DNA of 64,000 nt from Pseudomonadota bacterium (GTDB lineage Bacteria > Pseudomonadota > Gammaproteobacteria > Xanthomonadales > Xanthomonadaceae): contig JAEWGI010000064.1 in NCBI GenBank assembly GCA_023388355.1, forward strand, positions 9,203-73,202. Direction: 5' to 3'. Shown in pieces: positions 52,954-61,380 of this stretch. The notes beneath the pieces are model-generated. The model was given only the letters and a program-made list of their open reading frames with translations. It had not been told where the DNA came from and ran no database searches. A program made the translations under genes and the position numbers. Within the stretch, counting starts at the first letter, position 1. Every line of letters starts with the position of its first letter.

Positions 52954-54036
52954 ATGACGATGACCCGCGCCACCGCCGCCGCCACCGCCCGCCCGCTGGA
53001 GGTGGGCTTCATGCCGCTGCTGGATGCGGCGCCCTTGCTGGCGGCGGTGCGCCTGGGCCTGGACCGCCGCCACGGCCTGGCCCTGCGCCTGCACCGGCAG
53101 CCGTCCTGGGCCACCTTGCGCGACCGCCTGCTCACCGGCCAGCTGGATGCGGCCCAGGCGATGGCGGCGATGGTGCTGGGCGTGCAGACCGGCATCGGCG
53201 GGCCGCAGGCGGACCTGGCCATCCTCATGGGCCTGAACCGCAACGGCCAGGCCATCACCCTGTCGCCGCCGCTGGCCGCGGCGCTGGCCCAGGGCCGCTC
53301 GCTGGCCGGTGCGCTGCGCGCGCTGCCGCGGCGGGCGGTGTTCGCCCAGACCTTTCCCACCGGCACCCACGCCTTGTGGCTGTACTACTGGCTCGCCTCG
53401 CTGGGCATCGACCCGCTGCACGACATCCAGGCGGTGAGCCTGCCGCCCTCACGCATGCCGCAGGCCCTGGCCGACGGCGAGCTGGACGGCTTCTGCGCCG
53501 GCGAGCCCTGGGGCGCCGAAGCGGAGGCGCTGGGGGCCGGCCGCCGCGTGCTGGCCAGCGGGCGCATCTGGTCCGGGCATCCGGAGAAGGTGCTGGCGAC
53601 CCGGCGTGGATTCGCCGCGCTGGAGCCGGAGCTGGCGGTAGCCCTGACCGCCGCGGTGCTGGAGGCCTGCCGCTGGCTCGACGCCGACCCGCGCCACCGC
53701 CGCGAGGCGGCCGGCTGGCTGGCGGAGGCCGGGGTGATCGGCCTGCCCGAGCCGCTGCTGGCGGCCGGACTGGCCGCGGATGCGGTCCCGGCAGAAGGCT
53801 TGCAGTTCCACGCCGGCGGCGATGCCAACTACCCGTGGATCTCCGATGGCCGCTGGTTCCTGGGCCAGTTCCGGCGCTGGGGCTGGCTGCCGGCGGGCAG
53901 CGCCGATGCCGATGCCTGGCTGGAGGAGGTCTACCGCACCGGCAGCTACCGCCAGGCCGCCGCGTGCGTGGGCGTGCCGGCGCCCCAGGGCGATACGCGC
54001 CCGGGCGTGCTGTTCGACCGCCGCACTTGGGGTTGA
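52954..54036 (+). CDS. nasS: Nitrate/nitrite sensor NasS (NrtA/CmpA-like, cytoplasmic)
   Basis: 360 residues. It has the NrtA-type periplasmic-binding fold (LEVGFMPLLDAAPLLAAVRL, TGQLDAAQAMAAMVLG, FPTGTHALWLYYWLASLGID, ELDGFCAGEPWGAEA) but no signal peptide, so it acts in the cytosol. The family binds nitrate or nitrite and then releases NasT, letting it antiterminate the nas operon. The pair nasT-nasS directly precedes that operon. Two NtrC-type sites begin 2 bp past its stop codon. Confidence 0.93.
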   Translation: MTMTRATAAATARPLEVGFMPLLDAAPLLAAVRLGLDRRHGLALRLHRQPSWATLRDRLLTGQLDAAQAMAAMVLGVQTGIGGPQADLAILMGLNRNGQAITLSPPLAAALAQGRSLAGALRALPRRAVFAQTFPTGTHALWLYYWLASLGIDPLHDIQAVSLPPSRMPQALADGELDGFCAGEPWGAEAEALGAGRRVLASGRIWSGHPEKVLATRRGFAALEPELAVALTAAVLEACRWLDADPRHRREAAGWLAEAGVIGLPEPLLAAGLAADAVPAEGLQFHAGGDANYPWISDGRWFLGQFRRWGWLPAGSADADAWLEEVYRTGSYRQAAACVGVPAPQGDTRPGVLFDRRTWG

Positions 54037-54037
54037 G

Positions 54038-54075
54038 CGCACTGTTGCGGTGCAGCATGGCACCGTAGCGGTGCA
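54038..54075. promoter_or_regulatory. Two NtrC-type enhancer sites
   Basis: GCACT-GTTGC-GGTGC (54039-54053) and GCACC-GTAGC-GGTGC (54060-54074) have the same arms and 5-bp spacer as the two classic glnA NtrC sites. Their centres are 21 bp apart, two helical turns, and about 140-165 bp upstream of the sigma-54 start. Confidence 0.8.
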
Positions 54076-54182
54076 CCGCGCGCAGCCCCGCGCCGCGCCG
54101 CGTCCCGGGCACAGCACCGGCAACCGCCGGCAAACCCCTGCAGCGCATGACTTTCCGCCCGGCCGTCCGCGCGCCCCGAAAG

Positions 54183-54200
54183 TTGGCATGGCCATTGCGT
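54183..54200 (+). promoter_or_regulatory. Sigma-54 promoter of the nas operon
   Basis: TTGGCATGGCCATTGCGT has GG (54185-54186) and GC (54197-54198) separated by exactly 10 bp, with the TGGCA and TTGC core words. Transcription should start near 54209-54210, at the foot of the first leader hairpin. Confidence 0.85.
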
Positions 54201-54209
54201 AGTACGTCC

Positions 54210-54291
54210 GTGCGGACACAACGGCGTGCCCGCACCCAACCTGATACGCGCACCCGGCCAACGGCGGCCGGCCACGCAGACAACGGCGTCT
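54210..54291 (+). ncRNA. ANTAR-target leader RNA with three AACGGC hexaloop hairpins
   Basis: Hairpin 1 (54210-54235): GTGCGGACAC / GTGCCCGCAC, one A-C mismatch. Hairpin 2 (54254-54271): CCGGCC / GGCCGG. Hairpin 3 (54278-54291): AGAC / GTCT. All three close the identical loop AACGGC, which has A at position 1 and G at position 4 as required by ANTAR proteins. Hairpin 3 shares bases with the 5' arm of the terminator. The leader sits between nasS and the nitrate transporter gene. Confidence 0.88.
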
Positions 54292-54321
54292 TCCGGCCCC
54301 AGGCCGGGAGGCGCCTTTTTT
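54285..54321 (+). terminator. Conditional terminator in the nas leader
   Basis: GGCGTCTTCCGGCC (54285-54298) pairs with GGCCGGGAGGCGCC (54302-54315) over 14 bp including G-U pairs, with a 3-nt loop, followed by six U. It begins inside the loop of hairpin 3, so NasT binding to that hairpin and formation of this terminator exclude each other. The transporter ATG is 45 bp downstream. Confidence 0.92.
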
Positions 54322-54365
54322 GTTCCAGCACCACGGCGCACGCGCCGCACTGGCGGAGAAGACGG

Positions 54366-55571
54366 ATGGACCGATCGTTCTGGAAAGCCGGGCATACGCC
54401 GACGCTGGTGTCGGCCTTCCTCTATTTCGACCTCAGTTTCATGGTCTGGTACCTGCTGGGCCCGATGCAGGTGCAGATCGCCCAGGCGCTGCAGCTGGAC
54501 ACACAGCAGCGCGCACTGATGGTGGCCGTGCCGATCCTGTGCGGCGCGGTGCTGCGGCTGTTCCTGGGCCTGCTGGCCGACCGCATTGGCGCCAAGCGCA
54601 CCGGCGTGCTGGCCCAGCTGCTGGTGATCGCCGCGCTGCTGGTGGCCTGGAAGCTGGGCGTGCACAGCTTCGGCCAGGCGCTGCTGCTGGGGCTGATGCT
54701 GGGCGTGGCCGGTGCCTCGTTCGCGGTGGCCCTGCCGCTGGCCTCGCGCTGGTATCCGCCGCAGCACCAGGGCACGGCCATGGGCATTGCCGGTGCAGGC
54801 AACTCCGGCACGGTGCTGGCGGCGCTGTTCGCGCCGGCGCTGGCGGTGGCCTTCGGCTTCCACAACGTGTTCGGCCTGGCCTGCATCCCGCTGCTGCTGG
54901 TGCTGGTGGTGTTCGCCACCTGCGCGAAGGACGCGCCGGTGCCGGTGTCGCGCAAGACCCTGGGCGACTACGCGCAGGTGCTGGTCGGCAACCGCGACTC
55001 GTGGTGGTTCATGTTCTTCTACGCGATCACCTTCGGCGGCTTCGCCGGCTTCGCCAGCGCGCTGCCGGGCTACTTCCACGATGAGTTCGGCTTCGCGCCC
55101 AAGCTCGCCGGCTGGGCCACCGCCGCCTGCGTGCTGGCCGGCTCGGTGATGCGCCCGCTGGGCGGGGTGATCGCCGACCGCATCGGCGGCACCCGCACCC
55201 TGCAGATGGTCTACACCGCCGTCACCGTGCTGGTGGCGAGCGCGGCGCTGGGCGTGGGCGGCGCGGCCCTGACCGTGAGCCTGTTCGTGCTGACCCTGCT
55301 GTGCCTGGGTGCCGGGAACGGGGCCGTGTTCCAGCTGGTGCCGCAGCGCTTTGGCGCCGAGATCGGGCTGATGACCGGACTGATCGGCATGGCCGGCGGC
55401 GTCGGCGGCTTCCTGCTGGCAGCCGGGCTGGGCGTGGTCAAGCAGCACGCCGGCAGCTACGGCCCCGGCCTGTGGCTGTTCGCCGGCATCGCCCTGGTCG
55501 CCTCGCTGTGCCTGGTGGCGGTCAAGCAGCGCTGGCGCCTGCACTGGGCCGCCGGCGCGGCGCGGGTGTAG
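54366..55571 (+). CDS. nasA: Nitrate/nitrite MFS transporter (NarK/NasA type)
   Basis: 401 residues, 12 membrane helices, starting MDRSFWKAGHTPTLVSAFLY. The nitrate-signature segments GAGNSGTVLAALFAPALA (NS1) and CLGAGNGAVFQLVPQRFG (NS2) are both present, with arginines in helices 2 and 8 regions (GAVLRLFLG, GSVMRPLGG). It imports nitrate across the inner membrane for the assimilatory enzymes encoded next. It is the first gene of the nas operon, behind the regulated leader. Confidence 0.95.
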   Translation: MDRSFWKAGHTPTLVSAFLYFDLSFMVWYLLGPMQVQIAQALQLDTQQRALMVAVPILCGAVLRLFLGLLADRIGAKRTGVLAQLLVIAALLVAWKLGVHSFGQALLLGLMLGVAGASFAVALPLASRWYPPQHQGTAMGIAGAGNSGTVLAALFAPALAVAFGFHNVFGLACIPLLLVLVVFATCAKDAPVPVSRKTLGDYAQVLVGNRDSWWFMFFYAITFGGFAGFASALPGYFHDEFGFAPKLAGWATAACVLAGSVMRPLGGVIADRIGGTRTLQMVYTAVTVLVASAALGVGGAALTVSLFVLTLLCLGAGNGAVFQLVPQRFGAEIGLMTGLIGMAGGVGGFLLAAGLGVVKQHAGSYGPGLWLFAGIALVASLCLVAVKQRWRLHWAAGAARV

Positions 55572-55717
55572 CGCATGGGCAGGACCCCCGCCTCCCGGCC
55601 CCGGTCGGCGACTCCGTCCCCCTGGTCCGGCACCCGTGGACGGGGTCTGCGACCCGCCGCCCTGCGCCGCACCCTCACCACCCGTCTTCTGGACCCACAA
55701 ACCGCAGGAACCGAACC

Positions 55718-58213
55718 ATGAACAAGCCACGACTGGTGGTGGTGGGCAACGGCATGGCCGGCATCCGCACGCTCGAGGAGCTGCTGAAGCTGGCGCCGGA
55801 CATGTACGACATCACCGTGTTCGGCGCCGAGCCGCATCCCAACTACAACCGCATCCTGCTCTCGCCGGTGCTGGCCGGCGAGCAGGACTTCGAGGACATC
55901 GTGCTCAACCCGCTGTCCTGGTACGCGGACAACGGCATCACCCTGCACCTGGGCAAGGAGGTCACCACGATCGACCGGGTGCGCCGCAAGGTGATCGCCG
56001 CCGACGGCACCGAGGCCGCGTACGACCGCCTGCTGCTGGCCACCGGCTCGGTGCCCTTCATCCTGCCGGTGCCGGGCAAGGACCTGAAAGGGGTGATCGG
56101 CTACCGCGACATCCACGACACCCGCACCATGATCGACACCGCCAGGGTGAAGAAGCACGCGGTGGTGATCGGCGGCGGCCTGCTCGGGCTGGAGGCGGCC
56201 AACGGGCTCAAGCTGCGCGGCATGGAGGTGACCGTGGTGCACCTGGCCGGCTGGCTGCTGGAGCGCCAGCTGGACCCGGTCGCCGGCGCGCTGCTGGAGA
56301 AGTCGCTGGCCGAACGCGGGCTGTCGTTCCGGCTCGATACCTCCACCAGCGAGATCCTCGGCAATGCCGATGGCGAGGTGGCCGGGGTGCGCTTCTCCGA
56401 CGGTTCGGAAATCCCCGCCGACCTGGTGGTGATGGCCGCCGGCATCCGCCCCAACACCACCCTGGCCCAGGCGGCGGGCATCCACTGCAACCGCGGCGTC
56501 GTGGTCAACGACACCCTGCAGACCTACGACCCGCGCGTGTACGCGGTCGGCGAGTGCGCTGCGCATCGCGGCATCGCCTACGGCCTGGTCGCGCCGCTGT
56601 TCGAGCAGGCCAAGATCTGCGCCAACCACCTGGCCACCTGGGGCATCGGCATCTACAAGGGCTCGACCGTGTCGACCAAGCTCAAGGTCACCGGCATCGA
56701 CCTGTTCTCCGCCGGCGAGTTCATGGGCGGAGAGGGCACCGAGGAGATCGTGCTCTCCGACCCGGCCGGCGGCATGTACAAGAAACTGGTGATCCGCGAC
56801 GACCGCCTGGTCGGCGCCTGCCTGTACGGCGACACCGGCGACGGCGCCTGGTATTTCCGCCAGATCAAGGATGGCAGCGCGATCGGCGAGCGCCGCGACA
56901 CCCTGGCCTTTGGCGAGACCGCGCTGGGCGACTCCGGCACCGGCGGCCAGGACCGCGCCGCGTCGATGGCCGACGCCGACGAGGTCTGCGGCTGCAATGG
57001 CGTGTGCAAGGGCACCATCGTCAAGGCGGTGCGCGAGCAGGGCTTGTTCACCGTGGACGAGGTCAAGAAGCACACCAAGGCGGCCAGCTCCTGCGGCTCG
57101 TGCACCGGCCTGGTCGAGCAGATCCTGATGAACTGCCTGGGCTCCAACTTCCAGGAAACGCCCAAGACCAAGGCGGTGTGCGCCTGCACCGACCGCACCC
57201 ACGGCGAGGTACGCCAGGCGATCCGCGAGCACCACCTGGTCAGCCACGCCCAGGCCTACGCCTTCCTGGAATGGCGCACGCCCAACGGCTGCGCCACCTG
57301 CCGGCCGGCGGTCAACTACTACATGATCTCGACCTGGCCGCGCGAGGCGATCGACGACCCGCAGAGCCGCTTCATCAACGAGCGCGCCCACGCCAACATC
57401 CAGAAGGACGGCACCTTCTCGGTGATCCCGCAGATGAAGGGCGGGGTGACCAATGCGTCCGAGCTGCGCCGCATCGCCGATGTGGCCGACAGGTACGCGG
57501 TGCCGATGGTCAAGGTCACCGGCGGCCAGCGCATCGACCTGCTGGGGGTGAAGAAGGAGGACCTGGTCGATGTGTGGCGCGACCTGGGGATGAAGTCAGG
57601 CCACGCCTACGGCAAGTCGATCCGCACGGTGAAGACCTGCGTGGGCAGCGAGTTCTGCCGCTTCGGCACCCAGAACAGCACGCAGATGGGCATCGACCTG
57701 GAAACGATGCTGGCCAACATGTGGAGCCCGCACAAGGTCAAGCTGGCGGTGTCCGGCTGCCCGCGCAACTGCGCCGAGTCCGGGATCAAGGACGTGGGCA
57801 TCATCGCGGTCGATTCGGGCTGGGAGATCCATGTCGGCGGCAACGGCGGGATCAAGACCGAGGTCGCCCGCTTCCTGTGCAAGGTCAGGACTGCCGACGA
57901 GGTGAAGGAATACACCGGCGCCTTCCTCCAGCTGTACCGCGAGGAGGCCTATTACCTGGACCGCACCGTGCACTACATCGAGCGCGTCGGCCTGGAGTAC
58001 GTGAAGCAGAAGGTGGTCGAGGACGCCGGCACCCGCCGCGCCCTGTACGAGCGCCTGCTGTTCGCCCTGGAAGGCCTGCCCGACCCGTGGGCCGCACGCA
58101 TCGCCGGCGCCCAGGCGCGCGAGTTCGCCCCGCTGCAGCTGGTCCCGCAGGCGTCGTCCGCGCCGTCGCAGGGCCCGGCCACCCGCCCCATCGCCCTTGC
58201 ACTGGAGGACTGA
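55718..58213 (+). CDS. nirB: Assimilatory NADH nitrite reductase, large subunit
   Basis: Reduces nitrite to ammonium in the cytosol. 831 residues. FAD/NADH oxidoreductase domain (1-400; VVVGNGMAGIRTLEELL, AVVIGGGLLGLEAANGL). Bfd-like [2Fe-2S] segments follow (CGCNGVCKG...CGSCTG near 425-465, and CACTDRTHGE...CATCRPAVNYY). The sulfite/nitrite reductase core ends with TCVGSEFCRFG...GCPRNCAES, the siroheme/[4Fe-4S] ligands. It lies 146 bp after the transporter gene and 1 bp before nirD. Confidence 0.97.
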   Translation: MNKPRLVVVGNGMAGIRTLEELLKLAPDMYDITVFGAEPHPNYNRILLSPVLAGEQDFEDIVLNPLSWYADNGITLHLGKEVTTIDRVRRKVIAADGTEAAYDRLLLATGSVPFILPVPGKDLKGVIGYRDIHDTRTMIDTARVKKHAVVIGGGLLGLEAANGLKLRGMEVTVVHLAGWLLERQLDPVAGALLEKSLAERGLSFRLDTSTSEILGNADGEVAGVRFSDGSEIPADLVVMAAGIRPNTTLAQAAGIHCNRGVVVNDTLQTYDPRVYAVGECAAHRGIAYGLVAPLFEQAKICANHLATWGIGIYKGSTVSTKLKVTGIDLFSAGEFMGGEGTEEIVLSDPAGGMYKKLVIRDDRLVGACLYGDTGDGAWYFRQIKDGSAIGERRDTLAFGETALGDSGTGGQDRAASMADADEVCGCNGVCKGTIVKAVREQGLFTVDEVKKHTKAASSCGSCTGLVEQILMNCLGSNFQETPKTKAVCACTDRTHGEVRQAIREHHLVSHAQAYAFLEWRTPNGCATCRPAVNYYMISTWPREAIDDPQSRFINERAHANIQKDGTFSVIPQMKGGVTNASELRRIADVADRYAVPMVKVTGGQRIDLLGVKKEDLVDVWRDLGMKSGHAYGKSIRTVKTCVGSEFCRFGTQNSTQMGIDLETMLANMWSPHKVKLAVSGCPRNCAESGIKDVGIIAVDSGWEIHVGGNGGIKTEVARFLCKVRTADEVKEYTGAFLQLYREEAYYLDRTVHYIERVGLEYVKQKVVEDAGTRRALYERLLFALEGLPDPWAARIAGAQAREFAPLQLVPQASSAPSQGPATRPIALALED

Positions 58214-58214
58214 G

Positions 58215-58580
58215 ATGACCGACGACGCTTCCTGGGTGCGCGTGTGCGCGATCGATGACATCCCGGTACTGGGCTCGCGGGTGCTGCACGCCGGGCCGGA
58301 CGCCATCGCCCTGTTCCGTCCCGCCGAAGCCCGCGTATTCGCCCTGGCCGACCGCTGCCCGCACAAGGGCGGGCCGCTGTCGCAGGGAATCGTCTCCGGG
58401 GACACGGTGACCTGTCCGCTGCACGGCTGGAACATCCAGCTCGACAGCGGCCAGGCCTGCGCCCCGGACGTGGGCTGCGCGCGCACCTACCCGGTGCAGG
58501 TGCGCGACGGCGAGGTCTGGCTGTCATTGGCCGCGCCTGTTCCCGCGGCCGCCGCGCCCGCCGCCGAAGCGCTGGCCTGA
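58215..58580 (+). CDS. nirD: Nitrite reductase small subunit (Rieske-type NirD)
   Basis: 121 residues, MTDDASWVRVCAIDDIPVLG. A Rieske fold with the complete ligand pair CPHKGGPLSQG and CPLHGWNIQL, so unlike enterobacterial NirD it should carry a [2Fe-2S] cluster. It pairs with NirB. Its stop overlaps the ATG of the nitrate reductase gene (TGATG), so the two are co-translated. Confidence 0.93.
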   Translation: MTDDASWVRVCAIDDIPVLGSRVLHAGPDAIALFRPAEARVFALADRCPHKGGPLSQGIVSGDTVTCPLHGWNIQLDSGQACAPDVGCARTYPVQVRDGEVWLSLAAPVPAAAAPAAEALA

Positions 58581-61363
58581 TGGGCGGCGACGGCGGCCAC
58601 GGCGCAGGTGCCGGCACGGCCGTGGAACGCCGCACCACCCGCACCACCTGCTGCTACTGCGGGGTCGGGTGCGGGATGCGGGTGCACAGCGAGCATGACG
58701 CCGCCGGCGCACGCATCGTCGCGGTCGACGGCGACCCGGAGCATCCGGCCAACCACGGCCGCCTGTGCAGCAAGGGCCGGACCCTGGCGCAGAGCGCGCA
58801 CAGCCTGCACGGCCGGGTGCTGGTGCCGGAGCTGCGCGGGCGCCGCGACGAACCGCGGCGCGCGGTCGACTGGGGCCTGGCCCTGGACACGGTGGCCGCG
58901 CGCCTGGCCGGCATCGTCGAGCGCCACGGCCCGGACGCGGTCGCCTTCTACCTCTCCGGCCAGCTGCTGACCGAGGACTACTACGTCTTCAACAAGCTGG
59001 CCAAGGGCCTGCTGGGCACCAACAACATCGACACCAACTCGCGCCTGTGCATGTCCAGCGCGGTCACCGGCTACAAGCTGGCCTTCGGCGCCGACGGCCC
59101 GCCGACCTGCTACGAGGACCTGGAGCACGCCAAGACCGTGCTGTTTGCCGGCAGCAACGCGGCCTGGGCGCACCCGGTGCTGTTCCGGCGGCTGGAGGAG
59201 GCGAAGGCGCGCGATCCGTCCGTGCGCTGGATCGTGGTCGACCCGCGCCGTACCGACACCGCGGAGATGGCCGACCTGCACCTGCAGGTCCAGCCCGGCA
59301 CCGACGTGGCCCTGTTCAACGGCATGCTCCACCACCTGGTCTGGGAAGGGCTGCTGGACCAGGGCTTCATCAACACACATACCACCGGCTTTGATGAACT
59401 CAAGCGGGTGCTGCGCGAATACACCCCGCGCATGTCGGCGGAGATCTGCGGCATCCCTGCCCAGGACCTGGTCACCGCCGCCGAATGGTTCGGCCGCAGC
59501 CCGGCGGCGCTGTCGCTGTACTGCATGGGCCTGAACCAGTCCGCGCACGGCACCGACAAGAACCTGGCCCTGATCCACCTGCACCTGGCCACGCGCCAGC
59601 TCGGCCGGCCCGGCGCCGGCCCGTTCTCGCTCACCGGCCAGCCCAATGCGATGGGTGGCCGCGAGGTCGGCGGCATGGCCACGATGCTGGCCGCGCACCG
59701 GGAGATCACCGACGACGCCCACCGCGCCGAACTCGAACAGCTCTGGCAGCTGGCCCCGGGCACGCTGTCGGCGCGTCCCGGGCTGCCAGCGGTGGAGCTG
59801 TTCGAAGGCCTGCGCAGCGGCAAGGTCAAGGCGGTGTGGATCGCCTGCACCAACCCGGCCCATTCCATGCCCGACATCGGCCCGGTGCGCGAGGCGCTGC
59901 AGCGTGCCGAATACGTGGTACTGCAGGAAGCGTTCTCCGGCACCGACACGGTGCCCTTCGCCGACGTGCTGCTGCCGGCCAGCACCTGGGGCGAAAAGGA
60001 AGGCACCGTGACCAACTCCGAGCGCCGCATCAGCCGGGTGCGCGCGGCGGTGCCGGCGCCGGGCCAGGCGCGTCCGGACTGGTGGATCGCGCGCGAGGTC
60101 GCGCGCCGGCTGGAGGCACGCCTGGCCGCACCGGGCGCCGTCCCGCTGTTCGAGGCCGACACCCCGGCGCGGATCTTCGACGAGCACCGCGCGCTGACCG
60201 TGGGCCGCGACCTGGACATCGGCGGGCTGGACTACGCCCGGCTGGAGGACGCCGGCCCGCAGCAGTGGCCGCTGCCGGCCGGGGCCACGGCCGGCCAGGC
60301 CCGGCGCTACACCGACGGCGTGTTCGCCACCGCCGACGGGCGCGCGCGCTTCCATGCCACCGCCTACCGGCCGGTGGCCGAGCCGGTGTCGGCGCGCTTC
60401 CCGCTGCGCCTGCTCAGCGGGCGCCTGCGTGACCAGTGGCACGGCATGTCGCGCAGCGGCCGGGTGCCGGCGCTGTATTCGCACGAGCCCGAGCCGGGCC
60501 TGCGCATGCACCCGGACGATGCCGTGCGCCGCGGCCTGCGTGCCGGCGAACTGGTCCGCATCGCCAGCAGGCGCGGCGAGCTGGTCCTGCCATTGCAGGT
60601 CTCCGACGAGGTCGCCTCCGGCAGCGTGTTCGCGGCCATGCACTGGAGCGGCCAGCACCTGTCCAGCGGAGGCATCAACGAGGTCAGCCAGCCCGCGGTG
60701 GACGCACGCTCGCGCCAGCCCGAGCTCAAGCACGCCGCCGTGCGCGTGGAGCGTGCCGGGTTTGGCTGGCACCTGCTGGCGGCACGGCGCGGCGACGGGC
60801 TGGCCATGCGCGAAGCGGTGCAGCCACTGCTGAAGGCGTACGGTTACGCCGGCCTGGGCCTGCAACCGGTGGCCGAAGCCGATGCCGGTGCGGGCGAGGC
60901 CTGGCTGGTGCTGCGCGCCGCTGCGGTGCAGGCGATGCCGCCGGACTGGTTTGACGCACTGGATGCGGCCCTGGCCCTGGCCACCGGCCCGGACACCCTG
61001 GAATACCGCGATGCCCGCCGCGGCCTGCTCAGGCGCGTGGCCTGGCGCGGGCAGGGCGATGCCAGCTTCATCGACGGCCTGCTGTGGAGCGGAGCCGATG
61101 CCGGTGGCGATGCACTGCTGGCCACCGCCCTGACCGGCCGGCCCTGGCAGGGACCGCGGCTGGCCGCGTTCTCGGCCGTGGCCGCGGTCGCCCGCGACCC
61201 GGTGGTCTGCACCTGCCGCCAGGTCACCGAGTCGGCCATCCGCGCCGCGGTGCGCGACGGCGCCGGCCTGCCCGAGCTCAGGCAGGGCCTGGGCTGCGGC
61301 AGCGTCTGCGGCTCGTGCGTGCCGCAGCTCACCCGTTTCATCCGCCAGGCGGCAAGCGCCTGA
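58580..61363 (+). CDS. nasC: Assimilatory nitrate reductase, molybdopterin catalytic subunit
   Basis: Reduces nitrate to nitrite in the cytosol. 927 residues. The [4Fe-4S] site TTCCYCGVGCGM...GRLCSKG is at about 23-72. Mo-bis-MGD domains show NTNSRLCMSSAVTGYKLAFG (Mo cysteine), WGEKEGTVTNSERRISRVR and the C-terminal cap LSGRLRDQWHGMSRSGRVP. A Bfd-type [2Fe-2S] domain ends the protein (CTCRQVTE...GCGSVCGSCVPQ), as in NasA of Klebsiella or NasC of Bacillus. There is no Tat signal, so it is cytosolic. The symbol varies between species. Confidence 0.96.
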   Translation: MGGDGGHGAGAGTAVERRTTRTTCCYCGVGCGMRVHSEHDAAGARIVAVDGDPEHPANHGRLCSKGRTLAQSAHSLHGRVLVPELRGRRDEPRRAVDWGLALDTVAARLAGIVERHGPDAVAFYLSGQLLTEDYYVFNKLAKGLLGTNNIDTNSRLCMSSAVTGYKLAFGADGPPTCYEDLEHAKTVLFAGSNAAWAHPVLFRRLEEAKARDPSVRWIVVDPRRTDTAEMADLHLQVQPGTDVALFNGMLHHLVWEGLLDQGFINTHTTGFDELKRVLREYTPRMSAEICGIPAQDLVTAAEWFGRSPAALSLYCMGLNQSAHGTDKNLALIHLHLATRQLGRPGAGPFSLTGQPNAMGGREVGGMATMLAAHREITDDAHRAELEQLWQLAPGTLSARPGLPAVELFEGLRSGKVKAVWIACTNPAHSMPDIGPVREALQRAEYVVLQEAFSGTDTVPFADVLLPASTWGEKEGTVTNSERRISRVRAAVPAPGQARPDWWIAREVARRLEARLAAPGAVPLFEADTPARIFDEHRALTVGRDLDIGGLDYARLEDAGPQQWPLPAGATAGQARRYTDGVFATADGRARFHATAYRPVAEPVSARFPLRLLSGRLRDQWHGMSRSGRVPALYSHEPEPGLRMHPDDAVRRGLRAGELVRIASRRGELVLPLQVSDEVASGSVFAAMHWSGQHLSSGGINEVSQPAVDARSRQPELKHAAVRVERAGFGWHLLAARRGDGLAMREAVQPLLKAYGYAGLGLQPVAEADAGAGEAWLVLRAAAVQAMPPDWFDALDAALALATGPDTLEYRDARRGLLRRVAWRGQGDASFIDGLLWSGADAGGDALLATALTGRPWQGPRLAAFSAVAAVARDPVVCTCRQVTESAIRAAVRDGAGLPELRQGLGCGSVCGSCVPQLTRFIRQAASA

Positions 61364-61380
61364 ACCCAGAGGAGGCCCCC

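Noticed and set aside
58580..61363. Periplasmic or respiratory nitrate reductase
   Set aside because: There is no Tat signal and there is a C-terminal Bfd [2Fe-2S] domain; the operon holds nirBD and siroheme synthesis, so it is assimilatory. NapA is the separate gene at 63349.
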